The notes under the pieces are model-generated. The model had not been told where the DNA came from. It was given only the letters and a program-made list of their open reading frames with translations, and did not search any database. Below are positions 47,070-54,161 of a DNA stretch of 64,000 nucleotides, piece by piece (the first letter of the stretch is position 1; each line of letters starts with the position of its first letter). This stretch comes from a virus, in the IMG/VR virus record IMGVR_UViG_3300047548_000827, positions 44,012 to 108,011 of that record; one strand, written 5' to 3'. A program made the translations under genes and the position numbers.

Positions 47070-47801
47070 ATGAAAACTATTTTTGGTAGACACACTGGGT
47101 TATTGAGTATCCTCGATGCTTATGACAATGCTCCTTTGGAGGAACACCCTGGGCTAGTAAAAAAAGAAAAATACGAGTCAAAAGAAGATATTCTAGTATT
47201 AGCTGCTGCATGCCGTCGACTTGCAAAAGAAGGGGCAAATTTTACATTAACTGATCCCAGTGTGTACAAAAGAATCACTGAAGAAGATCGTGCCAAGGCT
47301 CTAGAAATTAGAGAATATTACAAACGTAAACTCACGTGGTCTGCTCTATCCTCCGATCGACCTGAAAGTGGCTTTAGGACTGACTTAGGAAAAATTCTAA
47401 ATTCAGACGGAAAGTCGTTTGAACCAAATGACTGCAAAGTAGCATATTACATGCCAGATTTCTATGAGTATGACATGACTATCGAAGAATTAAAATCTAA
47501 GGTAGTATCAGCATACATCAATGAAAACCCGCATAGTTTTGACTTGTGTACGTTAGAACTTACCCCTGAGTTATCGTTGGCTAACGCAGGAAAAAGAAAA
47601 AGACAGGAGTACTGGTTCAAAGACGATAAGAATCGTCCTGCTGTGATTCAAATCAATACACCGAACCCATTGCTTAATGTATGGGAAAGGTTATTTCAAC
47701 AATCGAAGTCTGTTAGTATTAGGGGACGAGTCCTGCAAAAGACTAGGGATGGATTTAAATTTTCTGTAATTGCAAATTGGGAATTGGTTGACAATCAATA
47801 A
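47070..47801 (+). CDS. Conserved hypothetical phage protein, 243 aa
   Basis: Start at ATG 47070 with AGGA upstream; the longer frame from 47034 lies inside the previous gene. MKTIFGRHTGLLSILDAYDN, a helical centre (DRAKALEIREYYKRKLTWSA) and a C-terminal beta part. Similar proteins sit in recombination blocks of other aquatic phages. No catalytic motif recognised. Confidence 0.55.
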   Translation: MKTIFGRHTGLLSILDAYDNAPLEEHPGLVKKEKYESKEDILVLAAACRRLAKEGANFTLTDPSVYKRITEEDRAKALEIREYYKRKLTWSALSSDRPESGFRTDLGKILNSDGKSFEPNDCKVAYYMPDFYEYDMTIEELKSKVVSAYINENPHSFDLCTLELTPELSLANAGKRKRQEYWFKDDKNRPAVIQINTPNPLLNVWERLFQQSKSVSIRGRVLQKTRDGFKFSVIANWELVDNQ

Positions 47802-47816
47802 AAACGGTGTTAAACT
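47788..47816 (+). promoter_or_regulatory. Early promoter (weak -10)
   Basis: TTGACA (47788-47793), 17-base spacer, TAAACT (47811-47816), overlapping the end of the upstream gene. Drives the phosphatase-like gene at 47842. Confidence 0.6.
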
Positions 47817-47841
47817 GTTGTTCTCTTGAGTGAGATAAATT

Positions 47842-48339
47842 ATGGCATGGATTCAAAACGTTCCTCTCTCTGCTATCCCGAAAGGGCACCACTTTGATGC
47901 GGGCGTCAATTCCATGCTCATTCAGATTGTTGACCCTGATCTGGATTTCCCTGTTCCGAAATATGAGTTCAAGGAGATCCATCAGTTCAAGTTTCTTGAT
48001 CTGGAAAAGGATGATGCTTATGGCGAGGAATTTAAGATCACTGATGCTCAGGCAAAGTCGCTGGTCCAGATTCTGCAACATGCACTTGACAATCACATGA
48101 ACGTCATCGTTCATTGTGTAGCTGGTGTCTGTCGTAGTGGTGCAGTAACAGAGGTTGGAATCATGATGGGTTTCGATGACACCGAAGTTCATCGTAGTCC
48201 CAACCTGCTGGTCAAGCACAAGATGATGAAGTGTCTGGGCTGGACCTATGATGAAGATGAGCCCTATACTGAAAATGGGGCTCCCTTCTACTACGATGAA
48301 CTCAATAACAAGGTTTTTCTGAGCGACCCAAAGGCTTGA
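47842..48339 (+). CDS. Dual-specificity/tyrosine phosphatase-like protein
   Basis: 165 residues. Signature loop HCVAGVCRSGAV fits H-C-x5-R-S of cysteine phosphatases, after a strand and helix (LQHALDNHMNVIV). An upstream Asp-containing loop (LDLEKDDAYGEEFK) could supply the general acid. May act on host phosphoproteins or RNA/nucleotide ends. GC-rich codons, early promoter. Confidence 0.78.
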   Translation: MAWIQNVPLSAIPKGHHFDAGVNSMLIQIVDPDLDFPVPKYEFKEIHQFKFLDLEKDDAYGEEFKITDAQAKSLVQILQHALDNHMNVIVHCVAGVCRSGAVTEVGIMMGFDDTEVHRSPNLLVKHKMMKCLGWTYDEDEPYTENGAPFYYDELNNKVFLSDPKA

Positions 48340-48364
48340 CAATAAATCCAGTTTTTGCTATACT
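48336..48364 (+). promoter_or_regulatory. Early sigma70 promoter (first of a tandem pair)
   Basis: TTGACA (48336-48341), 17-base spacer, TATACT (48359-48364). No gene follows within 120 bases except a 14-codon frame at 48367-48411, so it may be an auxiliary promoter for the AAA gene or a relic of a deleted gene. Confidence 0.75.
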
Positions 48365-48428
48365 TATGAAAGTCGAGTTGCAGGGAATTTGGGTAGTAAA
48401 GTTGATCTGAGCAGTAGTAGAAAAAAGG

Positions 48429-48457
48429 TTGACAATAATACCCAAACTCTGTATAAT
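48429..48457 (+). promoter_or_regulatory. Early sigma70 promoter (second of a tandem pair)
   Basis: TTGACA (48429-48434), 17-base spacer, TATAAT (48452-48457), start near 48464. TACCCAAA (48439-48446) in the spacer complements TTTGGGTA (48388-48395) upstream, so RNA from the first promoter could fold across this region. Confidence 0.82.
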
Positions 48458-48491
48458 ACTCATATTGACAGTTCAGACAGGAAATCGCAAA

Positions 48492-49514
48492 ATGAGCAAA
48501 ATCATCGTTCTCTCTGGTTCTTATCGCAACAAACCCGTCATCAACCAAGAATTCGTGCTTGTCAAGGGATTTACGTCCGGCAAGAAAGGTAACTATGTGA
48601 CCGTCAAAAATGAAGGTCACTTTGATGTTGACATTTCGGAGATCAAAATTAAAGTCGATTCCATTGATCAAATTCGCTTCACGGGCGGTGCTGTCATCAC
48701 TTCGCAACCCGAAGCTCCCCAAGTTGTTGTTCCCGTCGAGACTGACGAGGAAGCGATGAACCGTATCGCTACCCGTTTCTCGATCCTCGATGAAATGTCG
48801 AAGGCTTGCATCAACGGTGACATCCGCGCGATGATCGTCACTGGCCCCCCGGGGGTTGGCAAGTCGCACGGTGTCACTCAGCAAATGGAGAAAGCCTCGA
48901 TGTTCGACAAAATCGTTGGCAAGAAGCTCCGCTTTGAGATTGTCAAAGGTACGATGTCCGCGATCGGTCTGTTCGCTCTGCTGTATAAGTACTCCGACAA
49001 GCAGAACGTTCTGGTGTTCGATGACTGCGACATCTGGGAAGACCAGGATGCGATCAACATCCTGAAAGGTGCTCTGGATTCGGGCAAGACTCGTCGTATC
49101 TCGTACAACAAGGATTCGCGTCTCCTGCGTGAAGAAGGTGTCCCGAACACGTTCGACTTTCACGGTTCGATCATCTTCATCACCAACAAGACGTTCGATA
49201 GCAAGCGTACTACGAAAATTCAGCCTCACCTCGATGCTCTGCAATCGCGTAGTCACTTTCTGGATCTGACGATCAACACCGAGCGTGACAAGATGCTCCG
49301 TATCAAGCAAGTGCATCGTGATGCTGATCCGGGTCTGTTCGTTGATTATGGTTTCTCGACCGAACAGGAAGAGACGATTCTGAACTTCATGTGGGACAAT
49401 CACACCAAGCTGCGTGAGATCAGCCTGCGTATGACCCTGAAGATCGCGGATCTGGTCAAGATCAGCCCGAACAACTGGCAAGCTCTCGCTGCTGCGACTT
49501 GCATGAAGGCTTGA
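48492..49514 (+). CDS. AAA+ ATPase, 340 aa
   Basis: Start at ATG 48492, after the promoter; the longer frame from 48429 begins at the -35. Walker A GPPGVGKS (118-125), Walker B VLVFDDCDIW, IIFITNKTFD as sensor 1 region. The first 80 residues form a beta-rich domain. Not the gp44 clamp loader type. Similar ATPases occur in aquatic phages; target unknown. Codons strongly GC-ending. Confidence 0.8.
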   Translation: MSKIIVLSGSYRNKPVINQEFVLVKGFTSGKKGNYVTVKNEGHFDVDISEIKIKVDSIDQIRFTGGAVITSQPEAPQVVVPVETDEEAMNRIATRFSILDEMSKACINGDIRAMIVTGPPGVGKSHGVTQQMEKASMFDKIVGKKLRFEIVKGTMSAIGLFALLYKYSDKQNVLVFDDCDIWEDQDAINILKGALDSGKTRRISYNKDSRLLREEGVPNTFDFHGSIIFITNKTFDSKRTTKIQPHLDALQSRSHFLDLTINTERDKMLRIKQVHRDADPGLFVDYGFSTEQEETILNFMWDNHTKLREISLRMTLKIADLVKISPNNWQALAAATCMKA

Positions 49515-49521
49515 TTGGTTG

Positions 49522-49535
49522 GGGCTTCGGCCCTT
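49522..49535 (+). terminator. Hairpin with TTCG loop, probable weak terminator
   Basis: GGGC-TTCG-GCCC followed by TT. Very stable UUCG tetraloop right after the AAA gene. Short T run, so termination efficiency is uncertain. Confidence 0.65.
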
Positions 49536-49556
49536 CCGTCATTCTAGGAATAGAAT

Positions 49557-49841
49557 ATGATCTTCTACAAGATTCGACACAAGATTACAGGACAATTCAG
49601 TAAAGGTGGTTCTTCAGTTCATCCCGATGGAGTATATGGTTGGGCCAAGACAGGCAAGACCTGGGACACTTTAGGAAAACTCAGGGCTCATATCACACAA
49701 CACTTGGGGTTAGATGAATACAGAAAACCAACTGATATGTCTAATTGGGAAGTAATCGAGTATCACTGTGAACCGCAACCGCCAAAAGGTATCCATGAGG
49801 TAATCGATCCTAAAAAGTTGGTAATTCTTTTAAAGAGATAA
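49557..49841 (+). CDS. Hypothetical protein, 94 aa
   Basis: MIFYKIRHKITGQFSKGGSS then VHPDGVYGWAKTGKTWDTLG: pattern of small phage proteins that resemble tail-fibre-assembly-independent hypothetical genes; not recognised. TAGGAATAG precedes the start. Followed by a terminator. Confidence 0.55.
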   Translation: MIFYKIRHKITGQFSKGGSSVHPDGVYGWAKTGKTWDTLGKLRAHITQHLGLDEYRKPTDMSNWEVIEYHCEPQPPKGIHEVIDPKKLVILLKR

Positions 49842-49862
49842 ATCTTAAACTCTCATTTCCCC

Positions 49863-49888
49863 AAGGGCTTAACAGGCCCTTCCTTTTT
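49863..49888 (+). terminator. Rho-independent terminator
   Basis: AAGGGC (49863-49868) pairs with GCCCTT (49876-49881), then CC and five T. The T run overlaps the first arm of the inverted repeat around the uvsW promoter. Confidence 0.8.
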
Positions 49889-49943
49889 GTTTGTGTCGGC
49901 CGTCGCTAAGTAGTATACTCACACTTTAGGTCCACAAACAAAA
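49885..49943 (+). promoter_or_regulatory. uvsW promoter nested in an 11-bp inverted repeat
   Basis: TTGTGT (49891-49896), 17-base spacer, TATACT (49914-49919), start near 49926. TTTTGTTTGTG (49885-49895) exactly complements CACAAACAAAA (49933-49943), the leader just before ATG 49948. Only read-through RNA can form the hairpin. Confidence 0.7.
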
Positions 49944-49947
49944 CTAT

Positions 49948-51405
49948 ATGTCAAAACAATGTACCATTATCATCACAGATGAAGTCAACTGCAAGATACA
50001 AGGCTTAACACCTGAAGATAGACGCACACTAACCAAAATGTTCTCATATGAAAAGCCAGGGGCGAGATTTATGCCTGCTGTGCGACTAGGCAGGTGGGAC
50101 GGAAAAGAAACCTATTTTGGGTTAGGAGGTGGAACTTACATAAATCTATTACCTGAAATCGTTCCATTATTAGATCAAGCCGGATACGATATTGAGCTTG
50201 ACGATCAAAGAACTTATTCAGGAAAGTTCGAATTTGATAAAGTGACAGAATCAACCTTTTCTAGTCACAGTTGGCCAAAGGGACACCCTAAGGAAGGTCA
50301 ACCTATTCAACTAAGGGATTATCAAGTCGAGATTATAAACACGTTCTTGTCAAATCCTCAAAGTGTCCAAGAAATTGCAACTGGTGCGGGAAAAACAATT
50401 ACTACAGCCGCATTAAGTTATAGTGTTCAGTCTTACGGTAGAAGCATTGTGATTGTCCCGAATAAAAGTCTAGTTGTGCAGACTGAAGAAGATTATCGAA
50501 ATGTAGGATTGGATGTGGGAGTTTATTTTGGTGATCGAAAGGAGTGGGGGAAAAAGCATACTATTTGCACTTGGCAGAGTTTAAATAACCTACTTAAAGA
50601 TACCACTTCAGGCGAAGCAGAGTTTACAATACAAGACTTCTTGGAGGGAGTGGTGTGTGTAATGGTCGATGAAGTGCATATGGCAAAAGCTAATGCGTTG
50701 AAGACGTTACTAACGTCTGTTTTTGCTAAAGTTCCGATTCGATGGGGATTAACAGGAACTATTCCAAAAGAAAAATACGAGAACCAAGCAATCTTTGTTT
50801 CACTTGGCAATGTTGTAGGCAAACTAAGTGCGAGTGAACTACAGGATAAAGGTGTGCTTGCTCAATGTCATGTAAATGTAATGCAACTACAGGACAAAGT
50901 TGAGTTCAGTAACTACCAAAGTGAACTAAAACATTTACTAGAAGACAAGAAACGCTTAGACGCTATTGCACAAATGGTATTGGAAATAAAAGAAACAGGG
51001 AATACTTTAGTATTAGTAGACAGAATTGGAGCAGGAAAAGAGCTTATTAGTAGACTACCAGGTTCAGTTTTTGTCAGCGGGGAAACTAAACTTACTGAAC
51101 GCAAAGAAGAATACGATGAAGTTGCTACAGCCAGTGAGAAAATTATTGTTGCAACATATGGTGTTGCGGCAGTAGGTATCAACATTCCTCGTATATTCAA
51201 TCTCGTACTGATCGAACCAGGTAAGTCTTTCGTGAGGGTGATTCAATCGATTGGTCGAGGTATTCGAAAAGCAGAAGACAAGGACTTTGTTCAGATTTGG
51301 GATATCACTAGTAGCTGCAAGTTCTCTAAGCGTCACTTAACTAAAAGAAAGCAATACTACACTGAAGCAAAGTATCCACATACGGTAAAGAAAGTAACCT
51401 ATTAA
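49948..51405 (+). CDS. uvsW: UvsW-like DNA helicase (SF2)
   Basis: 485 residues (T4 UvsW about 500). N-terminal small domain, then motif I ATGAGKT, motif II DEVH in VCVMVDEVHMAKA, motif III LTGTIP, motifs V and VI VGINIPRIF and QSIGRGIRK. Unwinds branched DNA and R-loops and helps shift from origin- to recombination-dependent replication. T4 uvsW is late; here the promoter is sigma70-like. Confidence 0.93.
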   Translation: MSKQCTIIITDEVNCKIQGLTPEDRRTLTKMFSYEKPGARFMPAVRLGRWDGKETYFGLGGGTYINLLPEIVPLLDQAGYDIELDDQRTYSGKFEFDKVTESTFSSHSWPKGHPKEGQPIQLRDYQVEIINTFLSNPQSVQEIATGAGKTITTAALSYSVQSYGRSIVIVPNKSLVVQTEEDYRNVGLDVGVYFGDRKEWGKKHTICTWQSLNNLLKDTTSGEAEFTIQDFLEGVVCVMVDEVHMAKANALKTLLTSVFAKVPIRWGLTGTIPKEKYENQAIFVSLGNVVGKLSASELQDKGVLAQCHVNVMQLQDKVEFSNYQSELKHLLEDKKRLDAIAQMVLEIKETGNTLVLVDRIGAGKELISRLPGSVFVSGETKLTERKEEYDEVATASEKIIVATYGVAAVGINIPRIFNLVLIEPGKSFVRVIQSIGRGIRKAEDKDFVQIWDITSSCKFSKRHLTKRKQYYTEAKYPHTVKKVTY

Positions 51406-51406
51406 G

Positions 51407-51435
51407 TTGACTTTCTACATTGTTTTGTGTAAGAT
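51407..51435 (+). promoter_or_regulatory. Promoter giving a predicted leaderless transcript
   Basis: TTGACT (51407-51412), 17-base spacer, TAAGAT (51430-51435). Seven bases after the -10 is 51442, the A of the ATG. No ribosome binding site is present. Confidence 0.65.
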
Positions 51436-51441
51436 GTGATA

Positions 51442-51942
51442 ATGAAAATTTTAACATTAGATAACCTAAGCTATGATTTATCTACACTGCCGGAAGAGGT
51501 AGACGATCTAAGATTTGCTATTTTGGACAATAGCAATCCTAGCAATGTAGACTATTTTTACATTCCACTGATATTCTTGGAGAGCTTCAATAACCCTGCA
51601 TTAGTACTACAAGTGGGAGATCAAACTATTAAAATGCCAGTAGATTGGCAAATTTTGATTGGAGAACCCGAGATGGGTGATCTAGAAACATTACCATTGA
51701 CTAGCATCAATGATAGAGGGTTTAAAGCATTTGAATTTAACCCATTGAGTTCATTCAAACCCACTTTCCTAAACGTAGAAATTATGGACATATATCAGGA
51801 TGTAACTTGGTATGCACCCAGACTAAAAAATGGACAGTTTCTTTGTGTTCCAATCGAAGATGGACCTAAGCCAAGGTGTGTTTATTTCATCAAAGATACG
51901 AGCAGGCAAACTGAAATCGTAGACTACAACCAGTGTTTCTAA
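51442..51942 (+). CDS. Conserved hypothetical phage protein, 166 aa
   Basis: MKILTLDNLSYDLSTLPEEV at the start, acidic, beta-rich (VTWYAPRLKNGQFLCVPIED). It precedes a gp62-like gene and lies between helicase and replication genes. The start is set by the promoter, which leaves no leader; GTG 51436 would lie before the transcript. Function unknown. Confidence 0.6.
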   Translation: MKILTLDNLSYDLSTLPEEVDDLRFAILDNSNPSNVDYFYIPLIFLESFNNPALVLQVGDQTIKMPVDWQILIGEPEMGDLETLPLTSINDRGFKAFEFNPLSSFKPTFLNVEIMDIYQDVTWYAPRLKNGQFLCVPIEDGPKPRCVYFIKDTSRQTEIVDYNQCF

Positions 51943-52539
51943 ATGGCTAAGAAAAAGCAACCAGTAAATGCAGACGAGAAACTTGAAGATCAAGACCTAA
52001 ACATTTTTGATCTTCTTACTTCTGCTGACAAGAAAAAATATGATTTCTTTGATACTCTTTCAGAAGAGCAAAAGAAAAAATTTGCATATTTTATGGTGAC
52101 TCAATGGATGAGTTCTGTTTCGTCAAAGACAGAAATTCAACAGTATTATCTAATGAGTGTCAATGAATGCTGCAACAAATATATCTTTGATGAAAAAGTT
52201 AGAAACCATCCTAAGTTACAATGGCTTCTGTTATGTGCAAGCAGCCCTGGAATAGGCACTCAACGACATCAATGGATTCCTCAGCTATCAGCTAGAATTA
52301 CCTCACTACGAGACTCGGCAGACAAACCAACTGTAAAAAAGTACTTCAGTGCTATGTATCAAGGTGCGTCAACTGAAAGCATCAATGAGGTTGTAGATGT
52401 TTATGTACAAGACCATAAGAAAAAATACTATCTTGCACAGAACTACCCAAACTTGAAGTTAGCAGACATTGAAACGTTGGCTCAACTAATTACTGATGAA
52501 GACATTAGGAAAAATGAACGAGACAAAGGAAACGACTAA
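51943..52539 (+). CDS. Possible clamp-loader small subunit (gp62-like)
   Basis: 198 residues. After an acidic/Lys-rich start: NIFDLLTSADKKKYDFFDTL, KKKFAYFMVTQWMSSVS, NECCNKYIFDE and HPKLQWLLLCASS, the helical pattern seen in gp62-type proteins of T4-like aquatic phages (F-D-F, P-F-M-V-N-x-W, H-P). gp62 holds gp44 and loads the gp45 clamp. No gp44 gene is in this window. Tentative. Confidence 0.45.
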   Translation: MAKKKQPVNADEKLEDQDLNIFDLLTSADKKKYDFFDTLSEEQKKKFAYFMVTQWMSSVSSKTEIQQYYLMSVNECCNKYIFDEKVRNHPKLQWLLLCASSPGIGTQRHQWIPQLSARITSLRDSADKPTVKKYFSAMYQGASTESINEVVDVYVQDHKKKYYLAQNYPNLKLADIETLAQLITDEDIRKNERDKGND

Positions 52540-53212
52540 GTTCGGATGTGATTTTTGCAAGAGAAGCTTCGTCAAAGAAAAGACGATGCTAAGTCACATT
52601 TGCGAATATAAAAATCGATGGTTAGATAAAGACAAAAAAGGAAACGTATTAGGGTTTCAATCTTGGTTGCAATTCTATGCTAAGACGACCGCAAGTAAAA
52701 AGAAAAACAAAACCTATGAGGAATTCATCAAGTCTGCGTACTTCATCCCATTTGTAAAGTTTGGAAACTATTGTGTGGACGTTCGTGTTATCAATGTTAG
52801 CAGATACGTTGATTGGTTGTTAAAATTCAACGTTAGGATTGATGATTGGACAAGTGATACAGTTTACGGAAGATACTTGTGTGATTATCTCAAAACAGAA
52901 GACCCGTATGATGCCGTTAGGCGTGGTATAGAATACTGTATGGATCTTGCAGAACAGGAGCATATACAGCCTGGAGACTGTTTGAAGTTCATTCACCCAA
53001 ATAAAATTTGCATGGCAGTAGCCAACGGAAAGATAAGTCCTTGGCTTCTCTACCAAAGTAAAAGCGGAATAACGTTTATGGAAAAGCTAAACTCAGATCA
53101 AGTAAAGATTGTGTTTGACTACATTGATCCTGAGTTTTGGGCATTAAAATTTAAACGAGATCCAGATACTACTAGCAAGATAAAAAGTCTATTGACGGAA
53201 GCAGGATACTAA
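52514..53212 (+). CDS. C2H2 zinc-finger phage protein, 232 aa
   Basis: Start at ATG 52514 (AGGA upstream) overlapping the previous gene by 26 bases. FGCDFCKRSFVKEKTMLSHI then C gives C-x2-C-x12-H-x-C, a zinc finger, followed by KNRWLDKDKKGNVLGFQSWL. The rest (KFGNYCVDVRVINVSRYVDW, DYIDPEFWALKF) is conserved in T4-like aquatic phages. Likely DNA-associated; function unknown. Confidence 0.68.
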   Translation: MNETKETTKFGCDFCKRSFVKEKTMLSHICEYKNRWLDKDKKGNVLGFQSWLQFYAKTTASKKKNKTYEEFIKSAYFIPFVKFGNYCVDVRVINVSRYVDWLLKFNVRIDDWTSDTVYGRYLCDYLKTEDPYDAVRRGIEYCMDLAEQEHIQPGDCLKFIHPNKICMAVANGKISPWLLYQSKSGITFMEKLNSDQVKIVFDYIDPEFWALKFKRDPDTTSKIKSLLTEAGY

Positions 53213-53213
53213 T

Positions 53214-53392
53214 ATGAAAAAGATTGCCTTAATCTCAAGTGCAATAATTGGTTGTGGAGGCGGTGGTGTAGGGAAAACTTTGGTGAGCGTGGTTACGGAT
53301 GGGATTTTTATTTTTCCTATTCGAAAGAAACAGTTCAGTTGTCAATTTGGGATGAACGGATAAAATTTATATATGATATGTGGATTAAGTGA
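53214..53392 (+). pseudogene. Frameshifted LRW-family gene, distant copy
   Basis: ATG 53214 (AGGA 7 bases upstream) opens MKKIALISSAIIGC, but the family homology is in another frame: NNWLWRRWCRENFGERGYGW then DFYFSYSKETVQLSIWDERI and KFIYDMWIK, ending at TGA 53390-53392. It closely matches member 12 of the array (W-C-R-x-N-F-G-E-R-G-x-G-W-D). A single base change near 53243-53248 would join both parts. Stop overlaps the next ATG, as in the array. Either a decayed gene, a programmed frameshift or a sequencing error. Confidence 0.65.
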
Positions 53393-53616
53393 TGTATAAT
53401 GACGGATACACTTGGGATCTTGACCCAAATGATAAAATGGTAATAGTAATCAAACTGAATGGAGACAGAGTTATGAGTATCTATTTGGGTGAAGCTATTG
53501 AAAGCGCTGGTTATCATGCGGTCATGAACCATATTGATGAAATAAATCGTTCACCTTGGATTCACGCTTGGCATAGTGAAAGAAAAGCAGAAGTAGTCAA
53601 AATTTTAAAGGAATAA
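53392..53616 (+). CDS. Hypothetical protein, 74 aa
   Basis: ATG 53392 overlaps the stop of the frameshifted gene (TGATG); the GTG at 53389 is less likely. MYNDGYTWDLDPNDKMVIVI then a strand-helix C-terminus. It probably depends on translation of the upstream frame. Function unknown. Confidence 0.5.
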   Translation: MYNDGYTWDLDPNDKMVIVIKLNGDRVMSIYLGEAIESAGYHAVMNHIDEINRSPWIHAWHSERKAEVVKILKE

Positions 53617-53618
53617 AA

Positions 53619-54161
53619 ATGGCTGATCATATTATGATAGACTTAGAAACACTGGATACTGCACCCTCATGCGTAATACTTAGCATTGGTGCGGTAAGAT
53701 TCGACCCCAAAGGAACTGGCGTAGCAGAGAAGTTCTCGATGAAACCGAATGTCGATGAACAACTTGCACTAGGTAGAACAGTTAGTGAAGATACGCTTGC
53801 TTGGTGGGCCAATCAAACTAAAGAGGCACAAGACGAAGCACTAGGAGATGAAGGTAGAGTTCCTCTAAAAGAAGTAATGGAGGCACTCTACCGTTTTTGC
53901 TGGAATAAGAAAGCAGTATGGAGTAATGGTGCAGCCTTTGACATTGTTGCTGTCGAGACTTGCCTACGTCAACTCGATATGAAAATTCCTTGGCCCTTTT
54001 GGTCTGTAAGAGACACTAGAACCCTCTATGACATTACAGGAGTTTCTCTAAGAGACGGAGGGGCAGTGACATCACACAAAGCAGTAGAAGATGCCGAACG
54101 ACAAGCTATCGTTGTTCAAAACGGGTACAAAAAATTGATTGATGCAGGATTGATTATCTGA
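53619..54161 (+). CDS. dexA: DexA-like 3'-5' exonuclease (DnaQ superfamily)
   Basis: 180 residues. DEDD motifs: IMIDLETLDTAPSCVILSIG (Asp-x-Glu), VWSNGAAFDIVAVE (Asp), and HKAVEDAERQA (His-x4-Asp). Degrades DNA or RNA from the 3' end. T4 DexA has about 225 residues. Its last base overlaps the start of the polymerase-alpha-like gene, so the two may be a proofreading-type pair. RNase specificity is an alternative. Confidence 0.8.
   Translation: MADHIMIDLETLDTAPSCVILSIGAVRFDPKGTGVAEKFSMKPNVDEQLALGRTVSEDTLAWWANQTKEAQDEALGDEGRVPLKEVMEALYRFCWNKKAVWSNGAAFDIVAVETCLRQLDMKIPWPFWSVRDTRTLYDITGVSLRDGGAVTSHKAVEDAERQAIVVQNGYKKLIDAGLII

Noticed and set aside
48291-49481. Long open frame of 396 codons on the minus strand opposite the AAA+ gene.
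   Set aside because: It is a shadow of a GC3-rich coding frame; the plus strand has Walker motifs, promoter and ribosome binding site. The same applies to long minus-strand frames opposite 14041, 24331, 28806 and 30001.
53214-53363. Frame MKKIALISSAIIGCGGGGVG with a K-T after it looks like a lipobox or a P-loop (GGVGKT).
   Set aside because: The frame is 49 codons and stops early; the neighbouring frame encodes clear LRW-family sequence, so the P-loop look is by chance.
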